Positions 44,509 to 53,123 of a stretch of DNA of 58,699 nucleotides are shown in pieces. The stretch comes from an uncultured Microbacterium sp. (GTDB taxonomy: Bacteria > Actinomycetota > Actinomycetes > Actinomycetales > Microbacteriaceae). The first letter of the stretch is position 1. The number at the start of each line of letters is the position of its first letter. The stretch is taken from positions 1 through 58,699 of the forward strand of contig CAJYJO010000008.1 in assembly GCA_913774845.1 (NCBI GenBank), given 5' to 3'. The notes beneath the pieces were generated by a model. The model saw only the letters and a list, made by a program, of their open reading frames with translations. It had not been told where the DNA came from and did no database searches. Position numbers and translations under genes: made by a program.

Positions 44509-45161
44509 TCTGCGAAGACTCCGTGCTGCTGCGCGAGGGACTCGTCCGCCTCCTCGCGGACGACGGCCACGAGGTCGTCTCTGCCCTCTCCGACGCGGAG
44601 GGGCTGGAGGCCGCGGTCGCCGAGACGGCACCCGAACTCTGCATCCTCGACGTGCGGCTCCCGCCGACCTGGACCGATGAGGGCATCCGCGCGGCGATCG
44701 CGCTGAGGTCCCGGCATCCGGGGCTCGCCGTCCTGGTCCTCTCGCAGTATGTCGAGGAGCAGTACGCCAGCGACTTGATCGCCGACGGACAGGGCTCGCT
44801 CGGCTACCTGCTGAAGGATCGGGTCGCCGATGTCCGTGACTTCCTCGACGCGGTCGCCCGCATCAGCGGGGGAGCGACCGTGCTCGACCCCGAGGTCGTG
44901 GCGCAGTTGCTCACCCGGCGTCGGCGCGACGAGCGCCTGCAGAGCCTCACCGAGCGCGAGCGGGCCGTGCTCGCGCTCATCGCCGAGGGACGCTCCAATC
45001 AGGCCATCGCCGCCGCCCTGTTCGTCAGTGAGGCGAGCGTCGAGAAGTACATCACCGCCATCTTCACCAAGCTCGGACTGGAGCAGGACGAGACCGGCAA
45101 CCGCCGCGTCATCGCCGCTCTCGTGCACCTGGGCCACGACCACACCGGAGCGACCTCATGA
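44496..45161 (+). CDS. LuxR/NarL-family response regulator
   Basis: A 221-residue regulator with a receiver domain (ILICEDSVLLREGLVRLL at the start, phospho-acceptor Asp52 in LCILDVRLPP, VLVLSQYVEEQYA and YLLKDRV). A C-terminal LuxR-type HTH (LTERERAVLALIAEGRSNQA, then SVEKYITAIFTKLGL) follows. The GTG at 44496 follows GGAGGTGAGC. It pairs with the kinase it overlaps. The next gene starts within its stop (ATGA), so that envelope-anchored protein may be a target or accessory of the pair. Confidence 0.94.
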   Translation: MRILICEDSVLLREGLVRLLADDGHEVVSALSDAEGLEAAVAETAPELCILDVRLPPTWTDEGIRAAIALRSRHPGLAVLVLSQYVEEQYASDLIADGQGSLGYLLKDRVADVRDFLDAVARISGGATVLDPEVVAQLLTRRRRDERLQSLTERERAVLALIAEGRSNQAIAAALFVSEASVEKYITAIFTKLGLEQDETGNRRVIAALVHLGHDHTGATS

Positions 45162-45979
45162 CCGCGAACGCCCCCCTCCCCGCCCCCGACCGCCCGCGAC
45201 GTCGCGGCTCCGCCTTCGCCGTGTCGATCATCACGATCGTGGTCGGCGCGTGCGTCGCCCTCGGCACGGTGGCCGGAACCGGCGCCTCGGCGGTCGTCGT
45301 TCTGCGCGACGCCGACCGCAGCTCGAGCCGTGTCGACGACGCGGAGCAGGCCGCGGGTTCCCTCGACATCGACATCACCGGGGGAGCGCTCACGATCGCG
45401 TACGGCGACGTCGCGAGCGCGCGTCTCGACGCCGCGCAGAACCGGTCGGGGTGGACGTTCGAAAGGCGCGGCGATTCCCTGCGCGTGGCCTCGCCGAACG
45501 GGACCTTCGTCGGGTGGGGAACGGGATCGTCGGCCACGCTCACCCTGCCGCGGGAGTGGGCCGTCAGGGGCGTCGGTGTTGACGCGCAGGTGAGCGGGGG
45601 CACGCTCGACCTGCAGGGCGACTACGGCACGGTGTCGGTCCGGGTCGCGGGCGGGACGACCTCGCTGAGCGGCGCGGCCTCTCAAATCGATCTGAACGTG
45701 TCGGGGGGATCGGCCTCGGCGCAGCTGCGCGACGTCGGCACCGCCACGTTCGAGGTGGCCGGAGGAGAGGTGACGGCGCAGCTGCGCGGCTCCACCCCGT
45801 CGCGCACCGACGTCGAGCTCACCGCCGGATCGATCGACCTGCGGCTGCCCGACGACGATTACCGCGTGAGCGTCGACGACGGCCTCGGGCAGGTCGACAA
45901 CGGCCTGCGCGAGAGCTCCACGGCCACGGCCGAGGTCGACGTCACGGCCACGATGGGCGAGGTGCACCTGCGGTCGTGA
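45158..45979 (+). CDS. Membrane-anchored beta-helical (DUF4097/adhesin-like) protein
   Basis: A 273-residue protein with one N-terminal membrane segment (AFAVSIITIVVGACVALGTVAGTGASAVV, about 18-47, quoted in part: AVSIITIVVGACVALGTVAG). An extracytoplasmic domain of repeated short strands follows (GSLDIDITGGALTIAYGD, GGTLDLQGDYGTVSVRVAGG, QIDLNVSGGSASAQLRDV). This right-handed repeat pattern is typical of DUF4097-type putative adhesins, often encoded beside LiaRS-like two-component genes. It is coupled to the response regulator by ATGA. It may be an envelope-stress effector. Confidence 0.82.
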   Translation: MTANAPLPAPDRPRRRGSAFAVSIITIVVGACVALGTVAGTGASAVVVLRDADRSSSRVDDAEQAAGSLDIDITGGALTIAYGDVASARLDAAQNRSGWTFERRGDSLRVASPNGTFVGWGTGSSATLTLPREWAVRGVGVDAQVSGGTLDLQGDYGTVSVRVAGGTTSLSGAASQIDLNVSGGSASAQLRDVGTATFEVAGGEVTAQLRGSTPSRTDVELTAGSIDLRLPDDDYRVSVDDGLGQVDNGLRESSTATAEVDVTATMGEVHLRS

Positions 45980-46004
45980 CCTCCTGCGTGCCGCCCGCCT
46001 CCGC

Positions 46005-46904
46005 TCACGCCGCGGGGACGGGCGGCTTGCGCGCGGGGGCGGAGACGGGAGCGGAGCCGCGGCGGCGGAGGTTGGTAATCGCGATGGCCGCCAGCACCAG
46101 CGCCATCCCGAGGGCCTGCGCGAGGGTGAGGGACTCCCCGCCGACGAGCACGCCGAGAGCGATCCCGGTGACCGGGTTGAGCAGGCCGATCAGTCCGACC
46201 GTTCCGGCCGGCAGGCGGCGGAGCCCGGTGAACCAGCAGACGAAGGCCAGGGCCGTCGCGACGACCGCGATCGCGGCGTAGGCGGCCACGCCCGCGGCAT
46301 CCACTCGAGGGGGACTCCCCTCCACGACGGCGGCGACGAGGACGAGGGCGATCCCGCCCGCGGTGAGCTGCCAGGCCGTCATCGCGAGAAGCGGGGTCTC
46401 GTCGCGCCACCGGGTGGTGAGGATCGCCCCCAGTGACGAGGTGAGGAGGGCGAGCACCGACGCCGCGATGCCCAGGGGAGCGACAGCGCCCGCGCTCCAG
46501 CCCACGACGAGAAGGACGCCCAGGATGCCGACGGCGCAGGCCAGCGCCCATCGCAGGCTCGGACGCTGCGCGAGCAGGGGCCACGCGAGACTCGCCAGGG
46601 CCAGGGGAGCCAACGCCATCACCGACGCCGCGATCGACGACGGCAGCGCCTGCGCGGCGACGTAGACCAGGACGAAGAACGCTCCGAAGTTGAGCAGGCC
46701 GAGAAGGGGCGCCCGCCACCACCACGAACCGGCCGGTCGACGCCGGGCCAGGGCCCACAGCAGGAGACCCGCGGGCAGGGCGCGCAGGGCGGCTCCCCAC
46801 AGGGGGGCGTCCGCCGGCAGAAGGTGGCGGGTCACGACGTAGGTCGCGCCCCACGCGATCGGAGCGACGGCGGTGATCGCCACGGCACGCCAGGTGGTTT
46901 CCAT
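46005..46904 (-). CDS. EamA/DMT-family transporter
   Basis: A 299-residue membrane protein with about ten hydrophobic helices in two EamA repeats (about 5-135 and 145-280). Typical segments are AVAPIAWGATYVVTRHLLP at the start and GTVGLIGLLNPVTGIALGVLVGGESLTLAQALG near the end. Such drug/metabolite transporters export amino acids or toxic compounds. It is divergent from a MarR gene 39 nt away, whose product probably represses it. The start at ATG 46904 sits inside the shared TTCCATGGAAGA operator half. Confidence 0.9.
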   Translation of the reverse strand: METTWRAVAITAVAPIAWGATYVVTRHLLPADAPLWGAALRALPAGLLLWALARRRPAGSWWWRAPLLGLLNFGAFFVLVYVAAQALPSSIAASVMALAPLALASLAWPLLAQRPSLRWALACAVGILGVLLVVGWSAGAVAPLGIAASVLALLTSSLGAILTTRWRDETPLLAMTAWQLTAGGIALVLVAAVVEGSPPRVDAAGVAAYAAIAVVATALAFVCWFTGLRRLPAGTVGLIGLLNPVTGIALGVLVGGESLTLAQALGMALVLAAIAITNLRRRGSAPVSAPARKPPVPAA

Positions 46905-46938
46905 GGAAGACACTTTAGCTTCCACGGAAGATAAAGTG
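46899..46938. promoter_or_regulatory. Nested operator repeats in the EamA/MarR divergent region
   Basis: TTCCATGGAAGA (46899-46910) and TTCCACGGAAGA (46920-46931) are direct copies of a palindromic 10-mer (TTCCNNGGAA). CACTTTA (46911-46917) and TAAAGTG (46932-46938) are an inverted pair. The region overlaps both starts. It is a strong candidate binding site for the adjacent MarR protein. Confidence 0.72.
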
Positions 46939-46943
46939 GAGGG

Positions 46944-47438
46944 ATGACCGCACCCGATCGCGTCGACACCTTCACCGCGCAGTGGCGCGCCGAGCGCCCC
47001 GACCTCGACCCGTCCCCGATGCAGGTCATCGGCCGCCTGCACCGCCTCGCCGACCACCTGCGCGAGGAGCTGACCGCCGGCTACCGGCGGTACGGCCTCG
47101 GCGAGGGGGAGTTCGACATCCTCGCCGCCCTCCGCCGTGCCGGAGAGCCGTTCGCCGCGGCCCCCGGAGAGCTCGCGCGCCACACGATGGTGACCAGCGG
47201 TGCGGTCACCAAGCGCGTCGACCGGCTCGTGGCATCCGGTCTCGTCGTGCGCGACGACGACACCGACGACGGACGCGCGCGCGTCATCCGCTTGACGGCT
47301 GCCGGGCGCCGCGTGATTGACGAGGCCTTCGCCGCCCACCTCGCGAACGAGGAGCGTCTGCTCGCGGGCCTCGATGCGGCGCAGCGCCGCGGTCTCGAGG
47401 CGCTCCTGCGTGCGTGGGGCGGTGCCCTGGGCGTCTGA
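46944..47438 (+). CDS. MarR-family transcriptional regulator
   Basis: A 164-residue winged-helix regulator with the MarR core: YGLGEGEFDILAALRRAGEPFAAAPGEL, HTMVTSGAVTKRVDRLVASGLVVRDDD and DGRARVIRLTAAGRRVIDEAFAAHL (wing). An N-terminal extension and the HLANEERLLAGLDAAQRRGLEALL dimer helix are typical. The ATG follows GTGGAGGG. It is divergent from the EamA transporter with operator repeats between, so it probably represses that gene and itself. Confidence 0.93.
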   Translation: MTAPDRVDTFTAQWRAERPDLDPSPMQVIGRLHRLADHLREELTAGYRRYGLGEGEFDILAALRRAGEPFAAAPGELARHTMVTSGAVTKRVDRLVASGLVVRDDDTDDGRARVIRLTAAGRRVIDEAFAAHLANEERLLAGLDAAQRRGLEALLRAWGGALGV

Positions 47439-47460
47439 GATCGGGATCCGACGCGGACCC

Positions 47461-47495
47461 GGGGATCGGAAGCGACGATCCCCGGCGACTCACGC
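47461..47495. terminator. Hairpin between MarR and hrpA, with a partial family D element
   Basis: GGGGATCG (47461-47468) and CGATCCCC (47476-47483) form a perfect 8-bp stem with GAAGCGA as loop. Next to it GGCGACTCACGC (47484-47495) repeats the outer end of the 490-553 hairpin and includes the hrpA stop (47490-47492). Convergent genes may both terminate here. Confidence 0.6.
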
Positions 47496-50400
47496 GCCCT
47501 TGAGCGCCTTCGCGATGCGCTGCGGAGAGACCGGCTCCGCGGTGCCGAGGCGCTGGGCGAACAGGCTCACGCGCAGTTCCTCGAGCAGCCAGCGCGTCTG
47601 AACGAGGTTCGCGGGCGCGTCGGCGGGCAGGGGGATCACACCGCCCGCCTCCGTGAACGCGGTTGCGGAGCGCTCGTACTCGGTCATGCGCTGGCGGTCG
47701 CGCCCGGGGTTGTCCGACAGGGTCGTCACGCGCTCCAGCGCCCCCGCGAGGTAGCGGGGGTAGTGCTGCAGGCGGTGCAGGCCGGTTCGCGCGAGGAACC
47801 CCGGGAAGATCAGCCCCGACACCTGCCCCCGCACGTCGTTGAGCGCGCCCAGGAGCGTGATGGACGCGGCATCCTTCATCGCCCTCTCGACCTCGCGCTG
47901 CGCGAGCAGGATCTTCGCCGCGAGCGAGACCGTCTGGAAGGTGCGTTCGACCGAGACGGCCGAGAACGCATCCCGCACCCGCTCGAAGTCGGCCCTCGTG
48001 CGCACCACCCCGGTCGGCGCCTCGCGCAGCAGCACGTCGTCGGCCAGGGCCACGCGCGCATCCTCGATCAGCGCCTTCGCGTTCTGGTACGGGGATGCCG
48101 CGAGCGCGAGCTTCTCGTTCGCGGTGAGGTGGTCGAGGACGTAGGTGGCGGGGGAGGGGACGGCGAGCAGCATCAGGCGGCGGATGCCGGCGCGGGTGAG
48201 GCGCGCGGCATCCTCGGGGGTGGCTTCGACGCGCAGGGTGACGCTGTCGCCGTCGTCGACGAGTGCCGGGTAGCCGCGCACGACACCGCCGGCGACCGGG
48301 GTGTCGACGACCTCGGTGAGCTCGTCGAGATCCCACGTGGTCAGCTTCGCGCGGGCGGCGAATACGGGGGAGGCTTCGGCGACCTTCGCGGCCTTCTGCG
48401 CCGGTCGTGCGATGGTCGACTCCACGCTCGACCGGGCCTTGTCGGCCAGGCGCCGCTGCAGGGCCCGCAGGTCGCGGTCGCTCCCGATCGCCCGTCCGCG
48501 GGCGTCGACCGCGCGGAACGAGGGCAGCAGGTGCGCGGGGACGCGCTCGAGTTCGAAGTCGGTCGCGCTCACGCGCTGATTGGCGACCCGCTGCACCTGG
48601 GCCGCGAGGGCGTCGATGAGCGTCGTCTTCGGCAGACCGTTCGCGTGCTCGGGACCCTTCTCGGCGAGTTCGGCCGAGAACTTCTCCGCCCAGTCGGCGG
48701 CCGGGACCACGTTGCGACGGATGGTCTTCGGCAGGGCGCGCAACAGGGCCGTGACGAGCTCGTCGCGCATGCCGGGCACCTGCCAGTCGAAGCCGTCGGG
48801 GCGCAGCTGCGCGAGCAGCGGCAGCGGCACGACCACCGTCACGCCGTCATCGGGCGCTCCCGGCTCGAAGCGATACGCGAGGTTCAGCGTCTGGTCGCCT
48901 TGGCGCCAGCGCGCCGGAAACGCGCGGTCGTCGCTCTGGGCGCGGTCGCCGGTGAGGTCGGATTCCCGCAGATCGAGCAGGTGCGGGGTGCGGTTCGAGG
49001 CGTCCTTCCACCAGGTCTCGAACGAGCGCACGTCGGTGACGTCCGCCGGGATGCGCGCGTTGTAAAACGCGAAAACGGCCTCGTCGCCGATGAGGATGTC
49101 GCGGCGGCGCTCGCGCTCCTCGATCTTCTCGAGCAGGCGGCGCTGCTCGAGGTTGCGGCGGAGGAACGCCGTGAGGCGCTTGTCGAGCACCGAGGGATCC
49201 CACTCGCCCTCCACCAGCGCGTGGCGCACGAACATCTCGCGCGCGAGCGGACGGTCGAACCGGGCGAGCTGTACGCGCCGACGGCCGACGAGTTCGACCC
49301 CGAAGAGGGTGACCTTCTCGTAGGCGGCGGCGGAGCCGGCATCCTTCGACCAGTGCGGCTCGCTCAGCGAGCGCTTGACGAGGTCGGGGGCGAGATCTTC
49401 CGCCCACGCGGGGTCGACGGCGGCGACGGTCCGCGCGAACAGGCGCGAGGTCTCGACGAGCTCGGCCGCCATGACCGCCGAGGGACGCTTCTTCTTCAGT
49501 CCCGAGCCGGGGAAGATCGCGAAGCGTGCCCCGCGCGCGCCGATGTACTCGCCCTTGACCGGGCGTGCGTCGCCGGGAGCCTTGCGATCCTTCGCCTGCG
49601 CCATCGTGCGCGGATCCAGGATGCCGAGGTGCGACAGCAACCCGGACAGGATCGCCCGGTGGATCGCATCGCCTGCAGCGTGCCCCTCGGGGGCGTCTCC
49701 AGAGGAACCTCGTCCCACTTCTGACGGTGCTTGTCCCACTTTTTGCGGGTGGGAGCCGCTCGCACCGGCCATATGTGGGACATGGTTCTTCGCGCCGCGC
49801 CCGCCGCCACCGTCGCGCCCGCCCTCGCCGCCGCGCCCACCCTCGCCGCCGCGCCCGGCACCGCCGTCGCCGCGCTCCGCGCCGAGCGAGCGCAGCTGCC
49901 GGTGCACGTCCATCCACTCGCGCACGCGCACGTAGTTGAGGTGCTCGCTGCGGCAGAGGCGCCGGAACGCGCTCGAGCCCAGCTCCGCCTGCTTTTCCTG
50001 CAGGTACTCCCAGAGGTTGAGCAGCGAGAGGAAGTCGCTGGTCGGGTCGGTGAAGCGTGCGTGGAAGCGGTCGGCCTCCTCGCGGCGCTCCTCGGGCCGT
50101 TCGCGCACGTCCTGGATCGACATGCCCGACACGATCGCCAGCACCTCGGCCGAGACATCGCCCCGCCGCGCCTCGATGAGCATGCGGGCGAAGCGCGGGT
50201 CGATGGGCAGCCGCGCGATCTCCCGGCCGATCTCGGTGAGGCGGGGACCGCGATCGTCGCCGCGCCCGCGCGAGCGGTCGCCGCGGCCGTCCCGCTGCCG
50301 GGACGGATCGCCGTCGCCGCGCACGTCGCGCTCGCGCTCCGACGCGGCGGCGGACCGCGACCCCGGCGACGGCAGCTTCACCGCCCCCAGCTCGACGAGC

Positions 50401-51800
50401 AGATCGAACGCCGCCTTCACGCCCCGCGAGTCGGGCGGAGTCAGGAACGGGAACGCCTGGATGTCGCCGAAGCCGAGCGACAGCATCTGGAGAATGACGG
50501 ATGCCAGCGAGGTGCGCAGAATTTCGGGTTCGGTGTACTCCGGGCGACGCGTGAAGTCGTCTTCGGAGTAGAGCCGGATCGCGACGCCCGGCGACGTCCG
50601 GCCGGCGCGACCCGAGCGCTGCTGCGCCGAAGCCTGCGACACGGCCTCGATCGGCAGGCGCTGGATCTTCGAGCGGTTGCTGTAGCGCGAGATGCGCGCG
50701 GTGCCGGTGTCGACGACGTACCGGATGCCGGGGACGGTGAGACTCGTCTCGGCGACGTTCGTGGCGAGGATCACGCGGCGGCGGACGCCGGCGACGGTCG
50801 AGCGCTCGAACACCCGATGCTGCTCGGCGGCCGATAGGCGTCCGTACAGGGGGAGGACCTCGGTCGGCGCGGCATCCTTCTGGTACGCCCCGCGGATGGC
50901 ATCCGCCGCATCCCGGATCTCGGCCTCGCCGGGGAAGAAGACGAGCACGTCGCCCGCGGGCTCGCGGTCGAGCTCCCGCAGGGCCGCGACGACGGCCCCG
51001 ACCTCGTCGGCGTCGTCATCGGCGCGACCGGACTTGCCCGCGGACCCGGTCTTGGCTGCGGGCCGTGCAGAACTCCGGAGATTCGACGGCGCCGACTGCG
51101 CTCGACCGCGATGAGACGGGGCCTCGTCGTCGTCGGCATCCGGAATCTCCGGAGTTTCGCCCACGCCGTCCGCGCCGTCGACCGGCCGGTACCGGATCTC
51201 GACCGGGTACGTGCGCCCCGACACCTCGATCACCGGCGCCGGCGTCGGCTCGCCGCCGGGCTCGGCGGGGGCGGCGGCGAAGTGGCGCGCGAAGCTCTCG
51301 GGGTCGATGGTCGCCGAGGTGACGATGACCTTGAGGTCGGGGCGCTTCGGCAGGATGCGCCGGAGGTAGCCGAGCAGGAAGTCGATGTTGAGCGAGCGCT
51401 CGTGCGCCTCATCGACGATGATCGTGTCGTAGCGGCGCAGGAACCGGTCGCGATGGATCTCGTTGAGCAGGATGCCGTCGGTCACCAACGCCACGCGGGT
51501 GTCGGCCGACACCTTGTCGGTGAAGCGCACCTTGTAGCCGACCGTCGAGCCGAGGGGGACCTGCATCTCTTCGGCGATGCGTTCGGCGATCGTGCGCGCG
51601 GCGATGCGGCGCGGTTGCGTGTGCGCGATGGAGGTGCGGCCGAGCTCGAGGCAGATCTTCGGTAGCTGCGTGGTCTTTCCCGACCCCGTCGCGCCGGCGA
51701 CGATCACGACCTGGTGGTCGCAGATGGCGCGCGCGATCTCGTCCCGCGCCGCGCTGACGGGCAGCTCGGGCGGGTAGACGATGACGGGTTCGACGGACAC
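47490..51800 (-). CDS. hrpA: ATP-dependent RNA helicase HrpA-type (DEAH) with interrupted linkers
   Basis: A 1436-residue DEAH helicase. It has Walker A GATGSGKTTQLPKICLELG near residue 36, TQPRRIAARTIAER, DEAH in TIIVDEAHERSLNIDFL, SATIDPESFARHF, VILATNVAETSLTVPGI and QRSGRAGRTSPGVAIRLYSE, then winged-helix, ratchet, OB and the long DUF3418-like C-terminal region. E. coli HrpA is about 1300 residues; extra length lies in three linkers (about 215-270, 497-535 and 650-705). Linkers 1 and 3 contain palindromic DNA elements (51071-51156, 49711-49782); linker 2 is an Arg/Asp/Gly-rich stretch. The enzyme probably acts in ribosome rescue or RNA turnover. Confidence 0.92.
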   Translation of the reverse strand: MSVEPVIVYPPELPVSAARDEIARAICDHQVVIVAGATGSGKTTQLPKICLELGRTSIAHTQPRRIAARTIAERIAEEMQVPLGSTVGYKVRFTDKVSADTRVALVTDGILLNEIHRDRFLRRYDTIIVDEAHERSLNIDFLLGYLRRILPKRPDLKVIVTSATIDPESFARHFAAAPAEPGGEPTPAPVIEVSGRTYPVEIRYRPVDGADGVGETPEIPDADDDEAPSHRGRAQSAPSNLRSSARPAAKTGSAGKSGRADDDADEVGAVVAALRELDREPAGDVLVFFPGEAEIRDAADAIRGAYQKDAAPTEVLPLYGRLSAAEQHRVFERSTVAGVRRRVILATNVAETSLTVPGIRYVVDTGTARISRYSNRSKIQRLPIEAVSQASAQQRSGRAGRTSPGVAIRLYSEDDFTRRPEYTEPEILRTSLASVILQMLSLGFGDIQAFPFLTPPDSRGVKAAFDLLVELGAVKLPSPGSRSAAASERERDVRGDGDPSRQRDGRGDRSRGRGDDRGPRLTEIGREIARLPIDPRFARMLIEARRGDVSAEVLAIVSGMSIQDVRERPEERREEADRFHARFTDPTSDFLSLLNLWEYLQEKQAELGSSAFRRLCRSEHLNYVRVREWMDVHRQLRSLGAERGDGGAGRGGEGGRGGEGGRDGGGGRGAKNHVPHMAGASGSHPQKVGQAPSEVGRGSSGDAPEGHAAGDAIHRAILSGLLSHLGILDPRTMAQAKDRKAPGDARPVKGEYIGARGARFAIFPGSGLKKKRPSAVMAAELVETSRLFARTVAAVDPAWAEDLAPDLVKRSLSEPHWSKDAGSAAAYEKVTLFGVELVGRRRVQLARFDRPLAREMFVRHALVEGEWDPSVLDKRLTAFLRRNLEQRRLLEKIEERERRRDILIGDEAVFAFYNARIPADVTDVRSFETWWKDASNRTPHLLDLRESDLTGDRAQSDDRAFPARWRQGDQTLNLAYRFEPGAPDDGVTVVVPLPLLAQLRPDGFDWQVPGMRDELVTALLRALPKTIRRNVVPAADWAEKFSAELAEKGPEHANGLPKTTLIDALAAQVQRVANQRVSATDFELERVPAHLLPSFRAVDARGRAIGSDRDLRALQRRLADKARSSVESTIARPAQKAAKVAEASPVFAARAKLTTWDLDELTEVVDTPVAGGVVRGYPALVDDGDSVTLRVEATPEDAARLTRAGIRRLMLLAVPSPATYVLDHLTANEKLALAASPYQNAKALIEDARVALADDVLLREAPTGVVRTRADFERVRDAFSAVSVERTFQTVSLAAKILLAQREVERAMKDAASITLLGALNDVRGQVSGLIFPGFLARTGLHRLQHYPRYLAGALERVTTLSDNPGRDRQRMTEYERSATAFTEAGGVIPLPADAPANLVQTRWLLEELRVSLFAQRLGTAEPVSPQRIAKALKGA
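49711..49782. repeat. Family B palindromic element inside hrpA, in frame
   Basis: Plus-strand GTCCCACTT (49712-49720), GTCCCACTTTTTGCGGGTG (49733-49751) and GTGGGAC (49775-49781) recreate the family B arms seen at 7152-7228. On the coding strand the stretch adds a linker (HVPHMAGASGSHPQKVGQ) without family similarity between the ratchet region and the next conserved domain. The reading frame is kept. Confidence 0.6.
51071..51156. repeat. 86-nt element with 14-bp perfect inverted ends inside hrpA, in frame
   Basis: AACTCCGGAGATTC (51071-51084) and GAATCTCCGGAGTT (51143-51156) are exact complements with 58 nt between. Each arm contains the palindrome CTCCGGAG. It falls in a non-conserved linker (about residues 215-243) between the two RecA-like domains, encoding charged, probably disordered sequence. 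Confidence 0.75.
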
Positions 51801-51863
51801 AGCCTTCCAGCCTATCGCGGCGGCCCGGCGCCGGTCGCGCCGGGCGGGGTAGCGGCTCGGCGC

Positions 51864-53087
51864 TCAGGCGAGATCGATGGGGGGAGGGGGGAATTGACCA
51901 CGATTCATGGGCGGTGACGCGGGAAGACGGCCCTCGTTCAATCTCCTGATGTATTCGCGCAGGTAGGGGAGAGCGAAGGCGACGTGTCCCGCGCCCCGTT
52001 CATCCGGGTGCCTCAAACTGCCGTCCTTGTCGACCGGGATGACGTATCCCGAATTGATGAGTCGAAGGCGGTACTGCTCCACGTACGAGGAAGACTTGCC
52101 CATGGCGCTCACAATCGCGGCCATTTTGACGGGACCATCGGGCTGATCGGCGAGCGCATCGATGAACTCGCGGTCTTTCGCGCTGAGGTCTTGGATGGTT
52201 CGGCGTAGAACCTCGTTCTCGATGCGTTGCATCATCGATGTCGCCCCGGCCCGGGCGGCGTCGGCGTCGATGACCGGCGACGATTGATTGTGGCGCCACG
52301 CCTCGTCTCCGACGAGCTGGATGAGGTAGGGGTACCCCTGGGAGGCTCGCGCGAGGTAGTCGAGCGCGTCCGCGTGAATGGTGCGTCCGCCTGTTCCCGC
52401 CGTCTCGCGGAGCACACGTTGTGTCTCATCGAAATCGAAGAGGTAGAACGGCTCGGTTCGCGCTCTCTGCATGAATGTCAGCTGTGGGCCGGTCACCAGT
52501 TTGTCGATCTCGGTCACGATGCCGGCGAAGACGACCAGGATCTTCACGCCGGCCGAGATGGCGATCTGGATCTCATTGCAGAACTGCGTCATTTCTTCGA
52601 CCTTGGTCTTCACCTTCGAGACTTCGTCGATGGTGATGAGGACCCCCCGCTCAGGGAACACGCGCGCGAGCGTGATGAGATCGTCAGCCAACGTATCTAT
52701 CGCCTTGCGGTCGGGGATGCGCTCCAGATCAACCGAGACCATTCGCGCGAGCGAAGCGTTGACCCCTTTCAGGCGAAGCCGGGCGGGATTGTCCAGGTCG
52801 TTGAGGAGCTTCGGAACCGTCGAGCTCGTAATGCGGTCGGCGAAACCGCGCGAGGCGATCGTCCCGATGGTGATCCATCCCGCAGTCTCGGCTCGCTCCG
52901 TAATCTCCGAGAGCATGGACGTCTTGCCGGAGCCGCGGACTCCTGCGAGCAGCATGGCATTCAAGCCAGCGATGTCACCGTGATCGAAGATCGCCTGAAC
53001 GCGGTCGAGGAGCGGCTGATGTCCGCCGAGAACGAGAGGGCGTACGCCGTACCCCGGGCGGAACGGGCTGTTGAAGATCTCGGCCAT
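51864..53087 (-). CDS. AAA/STAND-like ATPase with C-terminal winged helix, function unknown
   Basis: A 407-residue ATPase similar in layout to ORC1/Cdc6-type NTPases: Walker A AMLLAGVRGSGKTSMLSEIT near residue 45, Walker B GVLITIDEVSKVK near 148, sensor-like KILVVFAGIVTEIDKL near 185, a lid domain, and a C-terminal winged helix (FIDALADQPDGPVKMAAIV, then SYVEQYRLRLINSGYVIP). It ends in a Pro-rich tail. Its codon use is visibly less GC-biased than the neighbours, which suggests recent transfer. No phage or defence partner adjoins. The ATG at 53087 follows AAGGAG. Regulator, replication-linked or defence ATPase are all possible. Confidence 0.8.
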   Translation of the reverse strand: MAEIFNSPFRPGYGVRPLVLGGHQPLLDRVQAIFDHGDIAGLNAMLLAGVRGSGKTSMLSEITERAETAGWITIGTIASRGFADRITSSTVPKLLNDLDNPARLRLKGVNASLARMVSVDLERIPDRKAIDTLADDLITLARVFPERGVLITIDEVSKVKTKVEEMTQFCNEIQIAISAGVKILVVFAGIVTEIDKLVTGPQLTFMQRARTEPFYLFDFDETQRVLRETAGTGGRTIHADALDYLARASQGYPYLIQLVGDEAWRHNQSSPVIDADAARAGATSMMQRIENEVLRRTIQDLSAKDREFIDALADQPDGPVKMAAIVSAMGKSSSYVEQYRLRLINSGYVIPVDKDGSLRHPDERGAGHVAFALPYLREYIRRLNEGRLPASPPMNRGQFPPPPIDLA

Positions 53088-53100
53088 AGACTGCTCCTTC

Positions 53101-53115
53101 TTTACATTTTTACAT
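53101..53115 (-). promoter_or_regulatory. Tandem ATGTAAA repeats just upstream of the ATPase gene
   Basis: On the minus strand ATGTAAA occurs twice with 1 nt between (53115-53109 and 53107-53101), immediately before AAGGAG. This is the most AT-rich spot in the area. It could be a -10 region or a direct-repeat operator; it lies in the 36-nt gap after the GH3 gene. Confidence 0.45.
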
Positions 53116-53123
53116 TCGCGAGC

